Below are positions 8,801-16,109 of a stretch of DNA of 23,786 nt, one piece after another (within the stretch, counting starts at the first letter, position 1; each line of letters begins with the position of its first letter). The notes beneath the pieces were generated by a model that saw only the letters and a list, made by a program, of their open reading frames with translations, was not told the DNA's origin and did not search any database. This DNA comes from Pontibacterium sp049599735 (GTDB taxonomy: Bacteria; Pseudomonadota; Gammaproteobacteria; Pseudomonadales; Balneatricaceae), in NCBI GenBank assembly GCA_049599735.1, contig JBMYOX010000056.1, forward strand, positions 1 through 23,786, read 5' to 3'. The position numbers and the translations under genes were made by a program.

Positions 8801-11800
8801 ATACATACAGTCACTGAACAGTGGATACTGAACTGCAAAGCGCGCGCCGTTCACCAGACAACCGGACTTGCACTGGCACTGAAGCTGCCTCTCTTGCCGG
8901 AGCGCCTCCCGGATTTTGACGCAGCCCGCCACAAACAACAGACCTTATTGGCAGGCCTGCAGTACGGCCCGGCATTCAGCGCAGTTGAGTGCGGCTGGAC
9001 ATCAGACACGGAGGTGCTCGCCAAACTAAACCTGCCGAAAGCCATCACCGGATCAGTAACAGATTACCTACTACATCCTGGTATTCTCGACAGCGCAATT
9101 CAGCTGATGATCCATTTCCTTAGTGAAGAGCTTCAGCAAAATAGCGGTACCGCTTTTATCCCGGTTCGGGCAGGCCGCATTTTAATAAACCGCAACGCAA
9201 GTACGCAGCCAACCTTGGTGCGCCTGAAACTGTTACGCAAAGCACCGCACTCATTGCTGACCCGGCTTGAGCTCTTCGATGAAGCAGGCAACGCGGTTGC
9301 TGTTCTTGAAGAATTGCGCCTTAAAGCTGTGCGGCTCTTTAGGGACGGTAGCCAGGAGACGGCGTTCCTCAACTATCATCTGACCGCTGTGCCTGCACTA
9401 ACAGACAGTCTGCCCCCCCTTATCAGGTCACTTAATCAGGCTGTCAGCCAGGCGTATCTGCAACAGCAGGAAAAAGTGAGTCGTTATAGCAATGAAGCAG
9501 CCCCTCTGCTGGAAAACCTGATGATTCACGCTATCGCGGAATCACTGATATCAGCTCAGTCACAGGGGCAAATCCTGGATCATGCAGCGATTGAGGCCCT
9601 CAATGTACATGACCCTGAACATAGCAACCTGCGCTGCCGGTTACTGCATAGCGCCTGCGAGTACGGCATCCTTGAAGAGACTGATGAAGGCTACTCACTC
9701 AACCCGGAATTTACCGATACTGAGATCACCGGCAACCTGATATGGAATACCCTAGTGCGGGAATATCCCGACTACTTTACCGCCATCCACCTGGCGGGCA
9801 GGACCTCACTCAGGCTGGAAAGCTATTTTTCCGGCCATTACCCTGATGAACAGACCAACCCGAAAAAAAACACTGAAAAATCATTACCGGATCAGCACTT
9901 ATCTGCAGACAGCTACCCACGCCTGTTCAAAGACCTGCTAACCCAGACCTGCTACCCTGTAGTTTCATCGGCATTGAACAGGCTGATTGCCCGGGAGCAG
10001 AATAATCTGCCACTAGGCCAGCGACTGCGCATTCTGGAAGTTGCTTCGACGCAGAGTTATTACGGCCATAGTATCTGCTCCAGCCTGAATTTTTCCATCG
10101 CCGACTATAGCTTTGCCAGCAACAATGAAGCCGCGCTGGAAACCATCGCCCACCTTCTGGAGCGTTACCCGCTGGCGTGTTCTCTGCAAATGGATCAACC
10201 CCACACCGGTGCGCCTTACCAACTGGCCATAGTTACCTTCGATGCATATCAGCCTGATCATTGTCTAAAACAATTACAACAGATCAAATCTCTGCTGGAC
10301 AAAGATGCCACCGTACTGATCTGTGGTATGCAGCCCTCCTTCTGGCTGGATTTTGCATTCGGCAGTAACAGCGACTGGTGGTTCAATGGAGAGCCCATAC
10401 AAGCCAGCGCTGAACAATGGCTCACCACACTGGATCAGCATGGTTTCACAGCACTGAATTTGCTATCAGAGCCTGCACGGGACAGCAGCTTCTTCCTGAT
10501 CAGCGGTTGCCAGGCAAATACAGACTCCCCCCCGCCAAGGCCCACCGTTTCAGTGGGCCAGTGGCTTATTCTCGGCGGTTCTACCGCTAAAGAACAAAGC
10601 CTGATTGAGCAAATCAGCCGCTCCGGAACAAAGATCATCGTTTGCCCCTCCGGCAAAGGCACTGAACTAAAACAGTATTTGCTAAGCCGGGAACAGGCTG
10701 GAAATTCTGTTAACAAAGTTATTCTACTCGACCGAGTTGGCACTAACCACGACCCGCTGGCTAGCCAGACAGCGCGCTGCGCCCAAGCTACAGAAGTATT
10801 GCAGGCACTGGAAGAAAACGGTAGCCAAGCCGAAATAATACTTATCACCGAAGGTGTCGGTGCAACTTTTCCCTGCGATCAGACACTCAGCGATGCGCCT
10901 TTGCACCGGGTTCCGGCTGACGCCGCGCTCTGGGGCTTTGGTCGCACCCTGATGAACGAAGCATTAACTAACCCGGTACGCCTGATTGATCTACCGTCGA
11001 CCCACCATGATGCAGATGCTCCGTGCGACATCGCCGCTGCCGTACTGCTAAGCGAACTGATGGTACCCTCTGAAGAACAGGAACTGGTTATTACCGCTCA
11101 GGGGCACCGGTTTGCCCCAAGACTTCGCACCGTAGCCAAGCCCTGCAGTGCCGCTCAGCAAACCAATACTGACCTGATTTCACTCGGCTTTGATCTGCCA
11201 GGCCAGTTACGCAACCTGCAATGGCAGGCCCACTCCACCCGCTTACCGGCAGATAATGAGATAGAAATTGAAGTAATAGCCACCGGCCTGAACTTCCGCG
11301 ATATCATGTATGCGCTGGGTATGCTGTCCGATGAGGCCATCGAAAACGGTTTTGCCGGTGCAACAATGGGGCTTGAATTCTCAGGACGCATCCTTCGTAC
11401 GGGCAAAGACGTTGACAACTTCAGTATAGGCGATGAAGTGGTCGGATTTGGCTCATCCTGTTTCAGTAACCGGATAATCACCACCCCTTACGCTGTTGCC
11501 CCCATGCCCGCCGGACTCAGCTTTGAGGGAGCCGCAACTATTCCGACCACTTTCCTGACGGTTTATTATGCGCTGCATCATCTGGCCCGCCTGCAGCCGG
11601 GTGAAAAAGTACTGATTCACGGTGCTGCAGGCGGCATCGGTATCGCTGCTATTCAGATCGCCCTGTGGCTTGGCGCGGATATCTACGCCACTGTAGGCTC
11701 AAAGGAAAAACAGGAATTTCTTGAACTGATAGGCATCCCGCCAGAACGCATCTATAACTCAAGAGCACTGACGTTTGCAGAGCAAATCCTTCAGGATACT

Positions 11801-13441
11801 GCTGATAAAGGTGTTGATGTCGTCCTGAACTCTCTGGCGGGTGAAGCAATCAATCAGAACTTCCGAGTGCTGAAACCTTTTGGTCGGTTCCTTGAGTTGG
11901 GCAAACGGGACTTTTACGAAAATACTCATATAGGATTGCGCCCGTTCCGCAACAATATCAGTTACTTCGGTATCGATGCCGACCAGTTGCAGCAGGAATT
12001 GCCCGAACTCACCACCAGACTCTTTGGTGAACTGATGGAACTGTTTAGCGAAGGTACCCTGTTCCCGCTGCCTTATACAAAATTTAACGCACATCAAGTG
12101 GTTGATGCCTTCCGCTATATGCAACAGGCAAAACAGATCGGCAAGATCATAGTTACCTATGAAGAAGGCCTTAACGCAGATAGCTACAATTCTGAAATCT
12201 CAGATGACGATTCCACGCTGGCACTGGACCCACAGGGCACCTATCTGATAACGGGTGGCCTCGGTGGTTTTGGCCTCAAGACGGCCCGCTGGCTGGTCGA
12301 AAAAGGGGCGACACAATTGCTGCTATTAAGCCGCCGCGGTGCAACATCAACAGAAGCAACCGATTTCCTGGCACAATGTACTAACTCCGGTATCCGGGTG
12401 CAGACTGAGGCTTGCGATGTAACAGACCGCCATGCTCTGAAGCAGTTAATCGACCTGTGCGGCAACCAGTTACCACCACTGAAAGGGATCGTACATGCCG
12501 CAACGCTGATCAATGACAGTCTGATCCGCAATCTGGATGCCGAACAGATTGAAAGCGGTCTGGCCGCGAAGTTACGCGGTGCCCAATACTTGGACGAACT
12601 AACCCGTAGCCTGGCACTTGATCTGTTTATACTCTATTCTTCTGCCACAACCTTACTAGGTAACCCGGGGCAGGCAACTTATGTAGCGGCCAACCACTGG
12701 CTGGAAGCTTTAGCCGCAAACCGCCGATCACGGGGTTTGCCCGGGACCTGCGTACGCTGGGGTGCCATTGATGATGTGGGTTTTCTGGCCCGTAACGAAG
12801 CCATTAAGGATGCCCTGCAAACCCGCCTTGGGGGCAATGCGCTGAACTCTGATGCTGGCCTGAGGATTCTGGAGCTGATGATCCTCAACGATAGTCCGTC
12901 ACTGGGGGTTATGGAGTTCGACTGGAGCGCTCTGAACCGTTTTCTGCCAACGGCATCCCAGAACAAATTCCGTGAACTGGCGCTCACTGCTAACGAAACT
13001 GAACACAGCGATGATGAGGTACTGGATCTCGCAACGATGATGAAGGAAATGAGCGAAAGCGAATTCCACGCAACAATTCTGGAGATACTGACCCACGAAC
13101 TGAGTGAGATACTAATGATGCCCACCGGTAAAATCAGTCCTGATAAATCAATCTATGATATGGGCATGGATTCACTGATGGGGGTTGAGCTGATGTCTGC
13201 TCTGGAGGCGCGCATCGGCATCCAGGTTCCCGTGATGGCGTTAACAGAAACGCCTAAGCTGTTGCAGCTGACCGATAAAATTATCGCGCTGATTCAGGAT
13301 AAAGACACTCATCCGCAAAATGATCCTGAAGCAACAGTGCAGCAATTAGCGGCACAACATGGTGCTACAGATAGTAATATAACCGATAAGATCATGGAGT
13401 CTTTGGCAAAGGATGGCGATAACAACCAGGTAAATCACTAG
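5837..13441 (+). CDS. Single-module highly reducing type I polyketide synthase (RkpA-like)
   Basis: A 2534-residue cytoplasmic multienzyme predicted to extend an acyl chain iteratively with malonyl units and reduce it fully. KS (3-425): C172 in DTACSSS, H307 in EAHGTGTP, H345 in NLGHLEA. AT (529-820): S621 in GHSVGE, and YAFHS at 722-726, which points to malonyl-CoA. DH (about 890-1150): H921 and D1085 (HPGILDSA) present, but the HxxxGxxxxP glycine is D925. Pseudo-methyltransferase (about 1220-1560): the SAM loop is LEVASTQS instead of LEVGxGxG. KR structural half (about 1570-1780). ER (about 1785-2110): GAAGGIG at 1929. KR (about 2135-2320): TGGLGGFG at 2139, S2268/S2269, Y2282, N2286, and D2227 in the LDD-equivalent loop (IND), which suggests B-type stereochemistry. 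ACP (about 2400-2480): S2446 in GMDSLMG. There is no loading module, thioesterase or reductase. The start lies directly at the KS, with no ribosome site. The layout matches RkpA of rhizobial K-antigen loci and fungal-type reducing PKSs; a storage or antibiotic product is a less likely alternative. Confidence 0.93.
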   Translation: MDRRVALIGFSFRLPQTTQNSFWQDLLDEKDLVTEVDPSRWSFDSFLHPDKNHPGTSYTFSAGSLGDISGFDADFFGISPREAAVMDPQQRYLLEMSWEAVEHAGIKASSLKQTNCGVYIGISSLDYSYRICDDLSAINSSTATGNTSSIASNRVSYSFDLQGPSISMDTACSSSMVAFHQACQSILSGEVTTALTGGISLHLHPFGFIVFAKATMLSPDGRCKVFDKSANGYVRSEGGGVFLLKDYDKAIADGDIIHAVVAASSVNTDGNKSGLTIPSCHTQTSLMEQTYRKAGITADEVDYLEAHGTGTPIGDPIETRAISNALGKKRNTALPIGSVKSNLGHLEAASGVAGLVKALLILRHRAVPATISMKNPNPEIRFDEWNIRVVDQLLPLKPEGTLTVGINSFGFGGANAHIILQSDTETTHESSAEDPQYSLPLIVSAKSTQALNENAARLADYLTQNPSVSFYDIAWNYSQTKERHQEAALFFARNSTEAVSKLQNFIQPADADPAPGCFTAQGLTSARGPVFVYSGNGCQWEAMGQALLESSEVFCHAVTDVNRLFSRYANFSLLDEIRGLNGTGRFEYTEIAQPALFAIQVGITEYLKHQGITPVAVTGHSVGEVAAAWACGALTLVDAVSVIYHRSLYQGRTKGTGAMMAAGLSHEQATSLLQEPAFSQVALAGVNSYRGVTLAGNPEQLGLIETRLQQDKVFNVRLPLDYAFHSPAMDPIEQGLLQALSDLRPDSTTIPFISTVTGKAQDSTTLDAGYWWHNIRQPVLFQAALDCLLAESNNCFIEIGAHPVLRNYLQDQVRQNNQSAVIIPTLTRNTGTLQELEQCAASAILAGAARMHTWFPVPGKRLELPLYAWQHEQYWQPKTVESYNLLQRYAEHPLLGAPMPRQPLHWENQLDTAKIPWLSDHRVGDSVVYPGAGFIELALNAAGHFRQDTHIEIEDLEILAPLILDDKQSKVIQTRTDAESGDITIVSRIHTVTEQWILNCKARAVHQTTGLALALKLPLLPERLPDFDAARHKQQTLLAGLQYGPAFSAVECGWTSDTEVLAKLNLPKAITGSVTDYLLHPGILDSAIQLMIHFLSEELQQNSGTAFIPVRAGRILINRNASTQPTLVRLKLLRKAPHSLLTRLELFDEAGNAVAVLEELRLKAVRLFRDGSQETAFLNYHLTAVPALTDSLPPLIRSLNQAVSQAYLQQQEKVSRYSNEAAPLLENLMIHAIAESLISAQSQGQILDHAAIEALNVHDPEHSNLRCRLLHSACEYGILEETDEGYSLNPEFTDTEITGNLIWNTLVREYPDYFTAIHLAGRTSLRLESYFSGHYPDEQTNPKKNTEKSLPDQHLSADSYPRLFKDLLTQTCYPVVSSALNRLIAREQNNLPLGQRLRILEVASTQSYYGHSICSSLNFSIADYSFASNNEAALETIAHLLERYPLACSLQMDQPHTGAPYQLAIVTFDAYQPDHCLKQLQQIKSLLDKDATVLICGMQPSFWLDFAFGSNSDWWFNGEPIQASAEQWLTTLDQHGFTALNLLSEPARDSSFFLISGCQANTDSPPPRPTVSVGQWLILGGSTAKEQSLIEQISRSGTKIIVCPSGKGTELKQYLLSREQAGNSVNKVILLDRVGTNHDPLASQTARCAQATEVLQALEENGSQAEIILITEGVGATFPCDQTLSDAPLHRVPADAALWGFGRTLMNEALTNPVRLIDLPSTHHDADAPCDIAAAVLLSELMVPSEEQELVITAQGHRFAPRLRTVAKPCSAAQQTNTDLISLGFDLPGQLRNLQWQAHSTRLPADNEIEIEVIATGLNFRDIMYALGMLSDEAIENGFAGATMGLEFSGRILRTGKDVDNFSIGDEVVGFGSSCFSNRIITTPYAVAPMPAGLSFEGAATIPTTFLTVYYALHHLARLQPGEKVLIHGAAGGIGIAAIQIALWLGADIYATVGSKEKQEFLELIGIPPERIYNSRALTFAEQILQDTADKGVDVVLNSLAGEAINQNFRVLKPFGRFLELGKRDFYENTHIGLRPFRNNISYFGIDADQLQQELPELTTRLFGELMELFSEGTLFPLPYTKFNAHQVVDAFRYMQQAKQIGKIIVTYEEGLNADSYNSEISDDDSTLALDPQGTYLITGGLGGFGLKTARWLVEKGATQLLLLSRRGATSTEATDFLAQCTNSGIRVQTEACDVTDRHALKQLIDLCGNQLPPLKGIVHAATLINDSLIRNLDAEQIESGLAAKLRGAQYLDELTRSLALDLFILYSSATTLLGNPGQATYVAANHWLEALAANRRSRGLPGTCVRWGAIDDVGFLARNEAIKDALQTRLGGNALNSDAGLRILELMILNDSPSLGVMEFDWSALNRFLPTASQNKFRELALTANETEHSDDEVLDLATMMKEMSESEFHATILEILTHELSEILMMPTGKISPDKSIYDMGMDSLMGVELMSALEARIGIQVPVMALTETPKLLQLTDKIIALIQDKDTHPQNDPEATVQQLAAQHGATDSNITDKIMESLAKDGDNNQVNH
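10025..10500 (+). other. Degenerate methyltransferase region inside the polyketide synthase
   Basis: Residues from about 1397 (LRILEVASTQSYYG) to 1555 align in order with the C-methyltransferase of reducing PKSs, including the later PSFWLDFAFGSNSDWW block that corresponds to the usual W-x-D-L-x-F-G...WW segment. The glycine-rich SAM-binding loop (LEVGAGTG type) is replaced by V-A-S-T-Q-S. The fold appears kept while cofactor binding is lost, as in other non-catalytic pseudo-MT domains, so alpha-methylation of the chain is not expected. Confidence 0.7.
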
Positions 13442-14764
13442 ATGGCGATCAAAAAACTGACCGGCGACCTGAAACAAAAACTGATTCAGCAATCCCTGCA
13501 CCGAAAGCTAAAAAATGCTGCCGCCGGTGCCGATAAACCAATCGCTTCACTAAACCAAGCTACAGTCCCGGATAAGTTCTGCCGCTTCGATCAGCATCCC
13601 GGTTATATCCAGATGCAGATCATGACTAAAGGCGCCGAGCAGCTTGGCATCGCAAGCCCCTTTTTTCGAGTTCATGAAGGGCTTGCCGGTGCCACGACAG
13701 TGATTGATGGTCGCGAACTGATCAATTTTGCCAGCTACAACTACCTGGGGCTTTCAGGCCACCCGGACATTAATCAGGCAGCCACTGCTGCAATCGAACA
13801 ATATGGCACCTCGGTATCTGCCAGTCGCATTGTGTCGGGTGAACGTCCTGTGCATCAGCAACTGGAGCAAGCCTTGGCAAAAGTTTATGACGTTGATGAT
13901 GCGGTAGTGTTTGTCAGCGGACATGCCACAAACGTATCCACACTAGGTTACCTGTTTGGTGCCAGCGACCTGATTATTCACGACGAGTATATCCATAACA
14001 GCTCTATCGTGGGTGCCCGACTGTCCGGCGCTAAACGCCTGCCATTTGCTCATAATGACCTGAATGCACTGGAGTCTCTGTTAAGGGAAAACCGGCACCG
14101 GTTTGAGCGGGTAATCATTGTTGTTGAGGGCCTGTACAGCATGGATGGCGACTTCCCTGAGCTTAACCGTTTGGTACAACTGAAACAACAATACCGGGTC
14201 TTTCTGATGGTGGATGAAGCCCATTCGTTTGGCGTACTGGGTAAAACCGGTAAAGGCTTACGCGAAGCGTTTGGGGTGGCAGGAAAAGACGTCGATATCT
14301 GGATGGGCACTCTGAGCAAAACACTATCCGGCTGCGGCGGTTATATAGCTGGTGAATCCGCACTGATTGAAAACCTGCGCCACCTAGCCCCCGGCTTTCT
14401 CTACAGCGTAGGAATCCCGGCACCTGTTGCAGCAGCCTCTGTCAAATCCCTGGAAATCATGTCACAGGAGCCTGAACGGGTCACCCGGTTACAATCAATC
14501 TCCGAATATTTTATAAGCAAAGCCCGCGAGTTAAACCTGAACACTGGCGAGAGCGCAGGCATTGCCATTGTCCCTATTATCCTCGGCAGCTCAGTAAAAG
14601 CTGCAACATTATCATCCGAACTGTTTAAGCAGGGCATTAATGTGCAGCCCATTCTTTATCCGGCAGTACCGGAGAAGAGTGCCCGGCTGAGATTTTTCCT
14701 CTGTTGCGAGCATACGCCCGAACAGATCGACACTACATTAAATACATTAGCACGCCTTCTGTAG
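13442..14764 (+). CDS. PLP-dependent alpha-oxoamine synthase (RkpG/BioF/KBL/SPT-like)
   Basis: A 440-residue fold-type I PLP enzyme. The family condenses an acyl thioester with an amino acid and releases CO2, giving an aminoketone (AONS, KBL, serine palmitoyltransferase, ALA synthase). Key residues are visible: the ring-stacking H161 in FVSGHATNV, D258/H261 in VDEAHSFGVLG, and the Schiff-base K293 in GTLSKTLSGCGGY. A family block YNYLGLSGHPDI and the ASRIVSGERPVHQ segment are also intact. About 50 extra N-terminal residues precede the core. The ATG follows the synthase TAG with no gap, and AGG lies 11 bases upstream inside the synthase gene, so translation is probably coupled. Because the synthase has no thioesterase, this enzyme is the likely chain-release step, as Fum8 is for the fumonisin PKS. 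A biotin role is unlikely, since no bio genes are near. The amino acid substrate cannot be read from the sequence. Confidence 0.9.
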   Translation: MAIKKLTGDLKQKLIQQSLHRKLKNAAAGADKPIASLNQATVPDKFCRFDQHPGYIQMQIMTKGAEQLGIASPFFRVHEGLAGATTVIDGRELINFASYNYLGLSGHPDINQAATAAIEQYGTSVSASRIVSGERPVHQQLEQALAKVYDVDDAVVFVSGHATNVSTLGYLFGASDLIIHDEYIHNSSIVGARLSGAKRLPFAHNDLNALESLLRENRHRFERVIIVVEGLYSMDGDFPELNRLVQLKQQYRVFLMVDEAHSFGVLGKTGKGLREAFGVAGKDVDIWMGTLSKTLSGCGGYIAGESALIENLRHLAPGFLYSVGIPAPVAAASVKSLEIMSQEPERVTRLQSISEYFISKARELNLNTGESAGIAIVPIILGSSVKAATLSSELFKQGINVQPILYPAVPEKSARLRFFLCCEHTPEQIDTTLNTLARLL

Positions 14765-14783
14765 TACACGAGCCCGGCCATAA

Positions 14784-16109
14784 ATGCATACACGAAATTT
14801 TCTGTTCCTTCAGGGCCCCACCAGTCCGTTTTTTTCCCGTCTGGGTGACCGGTTACTATCCTGCGGCGCGCAAGTGTATCGCGTTAACTTTAATATGGGC
14901 GATTACCTGTATTGGCGGGGAAAACCTTCGTGGCATTTTCGCCAGGACGCAAGCTACCTGCCGGACTGGCTTGAGCAGAAGCTGATCCGGTATCAAATTA
15001 CCGATATTATTATGGTCGGTGATACCCGCCCGGTTAACGCCCCGGCAGTTCCCCTAGCAAAGAAACACGGTATCAGGCTGCATGTCTTTGAAGAAGGTTA
15101 CCTGAGGCCCAACTTCCTGACATTAGAAGAGGATGGCATTAACGGTTTTTCACCTTTGCCCAAAGATCCTGACTGGTATCGCCAGACAGGCCCTGAGCTA
15201 CCACCTGTGCGGGAAAATAAAACCGTACGAAATCCGGTACTGCTGCTGGGACTGCACGAAGTCGGTTATCACCTGCCCGGGCTGCTAAATCCCCTGTTTT
15301 ATCCCGGCTATAAGACCCACCGACCTTTTATTTCCGGCATAGAGCTGACTGGCTGGGCAAAACGCCTGGGCATTATGCCTTGGTATGAAAAGCGCGATGC
15401 TAAGGCTATACGCACACTGATCGATAACCAGACACCCTATTTTATCCTGCCCCTCCAGCTCGACAGTGACAGTCAGATTCAGGTTCATTCCCGATTCGAC
15501 ACAATGGCGCAACTTATCAAGCACACCCTGAAGTCGTTTGCCAGGCATGCACCTGCCGATAGCAAAATTGTGATTAAAAATCACCCTCTGGATACGGGTT
15601 TGACCAATTTCAGGAAACTGATCAGGCAGTACGAAGCTGAATTTGGGATCAGCAGCAGAACCCTGTACCTGGAAAGTGGCCACATGCCCACCCTTCTGGA
15701 TCATTGCCTGGGCACTGTTGTTGTTAACAGTACCGTGGGTACCTCCTCATTAATCCACAACTGCAGAACAATTGTCCTTGGCGACCCGGTTTATAATATT
15801 ACCGGCCTGACTGCCCGCTGCAGCCTTGATGAGTTCTGGTGCGACACTGAGCAGCCGGATATGCAACTGCTGAACTATTTTCGTCGGGTCGTCATACATA
15901 CCACCCAGATTAATGGCGGCTTTTATTCCCGTTCAGGTATCGATACAGGTGTTGATGGCTCCATCAAGCGTTTGCTGATGGAAGAATCTCCGTTACAACA
16001 TATTTTCCGAACAAAACCTCTGCACTCACAACAGATCCGGCTGATTGAAACACCGTTAACCCGGGAAGACTACCCGGATACCGCTCTGTCGGAGACACCA
16101 AGAGTATAA
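14784..16109 (+). CDS. KpsS-like capsule polysaccharide biosynthesis protein (RkpJ-like)
   Basis: This 441-residue protein belongs to the Capsule_synth group containing KpsS and rhizobial RkpJ. It opens with FLFLQGPTSPFF and YRVNFNMGDYLYW, followed by IIMVGDTRP and the strongly conserved HVFEEGYLRPN. The C-terminal half has KNHPLDTGLTNF and VVVNSTVGTSSL, a typical sugar-nucleotide-binding arrangement. KpsS proteins are CMP-Kdo-dependent transferases that place the first Kdo on the lipid acceptor of ABC-transporter-exported capsules, at the cytoplasmic face of the inner membrane. It starts 19 bases after the oxoamine synthase stop with no clear ribosome site, so it should be the third gene of the PKS operon. 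Its last 40 bases overlap the end of the opposite-strand phosphoglycerol-transferase-like gene. Placement next to lipid-making genes suggests its acceptor could be the PKS-derived lipid rather than lyso-phosphatidylglycerol. Confidence 0.85.
   Translation: MHTRNFLFLQGPTSPFFSRLGDRLLSCGAQVYRVNFNMGDYLYWRGKPSWHFRQDASYLPDWLEQKLIRYQITDIIMVGDTRPVNAPAVPLAKKHGIRLHVFEEGYLRPNFLTLEEDGINGFSPLPKDPDWYRQTGPELPPVRENKTVRNPVLLLGLHEVGYHLPGLLNPLFYPGYKTHRPFISGIELTGWAKRLGIMPWYEKRDAKAIRTLIDNQTPYFILPLQLDSDSQIQVHSRFDTMAQLIKHTLKSFARHAPADSKIVIKNHPLDTGLTNFRKLIRQYEAEFGISSRTLYLESGHMPTLLDHCLGTVVVNSTVGTSSLIHNCRTIVLGDPVYNITGLTARCSLDEFWCDTEQPDMQLLNYFRRVVIHTTQINGGFYSRSGIDTGVDGSIKRLLMEESPLQHIFRTKPLHSQQIRLIETPLTREDYPDTALSETPRV

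Noticed and set aside
7532..9372. Many antisense and frame-shifted ORFs of 60-160 codons inside the PKS gene (for example 7532-8011 on - and 8226-8690 on +)
   Set aside because: They lie wholly within a long gene with continuous, recognisable domains, and their translations show no family motifs; they are by-products of the codon composition.
5837..13441. Polyunsaturated fatty acid synthase (PfaA-like)
   Set aside because: PfaA has several tandem ACPs and no ER in the same chain; this protein has one ACP, a complete ER and a pseudo-methyltransferase region.
13442..14764. Biotin gene bioF (8-amino-7-oxononanoate synthase)
   Set aside because: The fold and PLP residues fit, but no biotin genes are adjacent and the gene is fused in operon context to a thioesterase-less PKS, which fits a lipid-releasing oxoamine synthase better.
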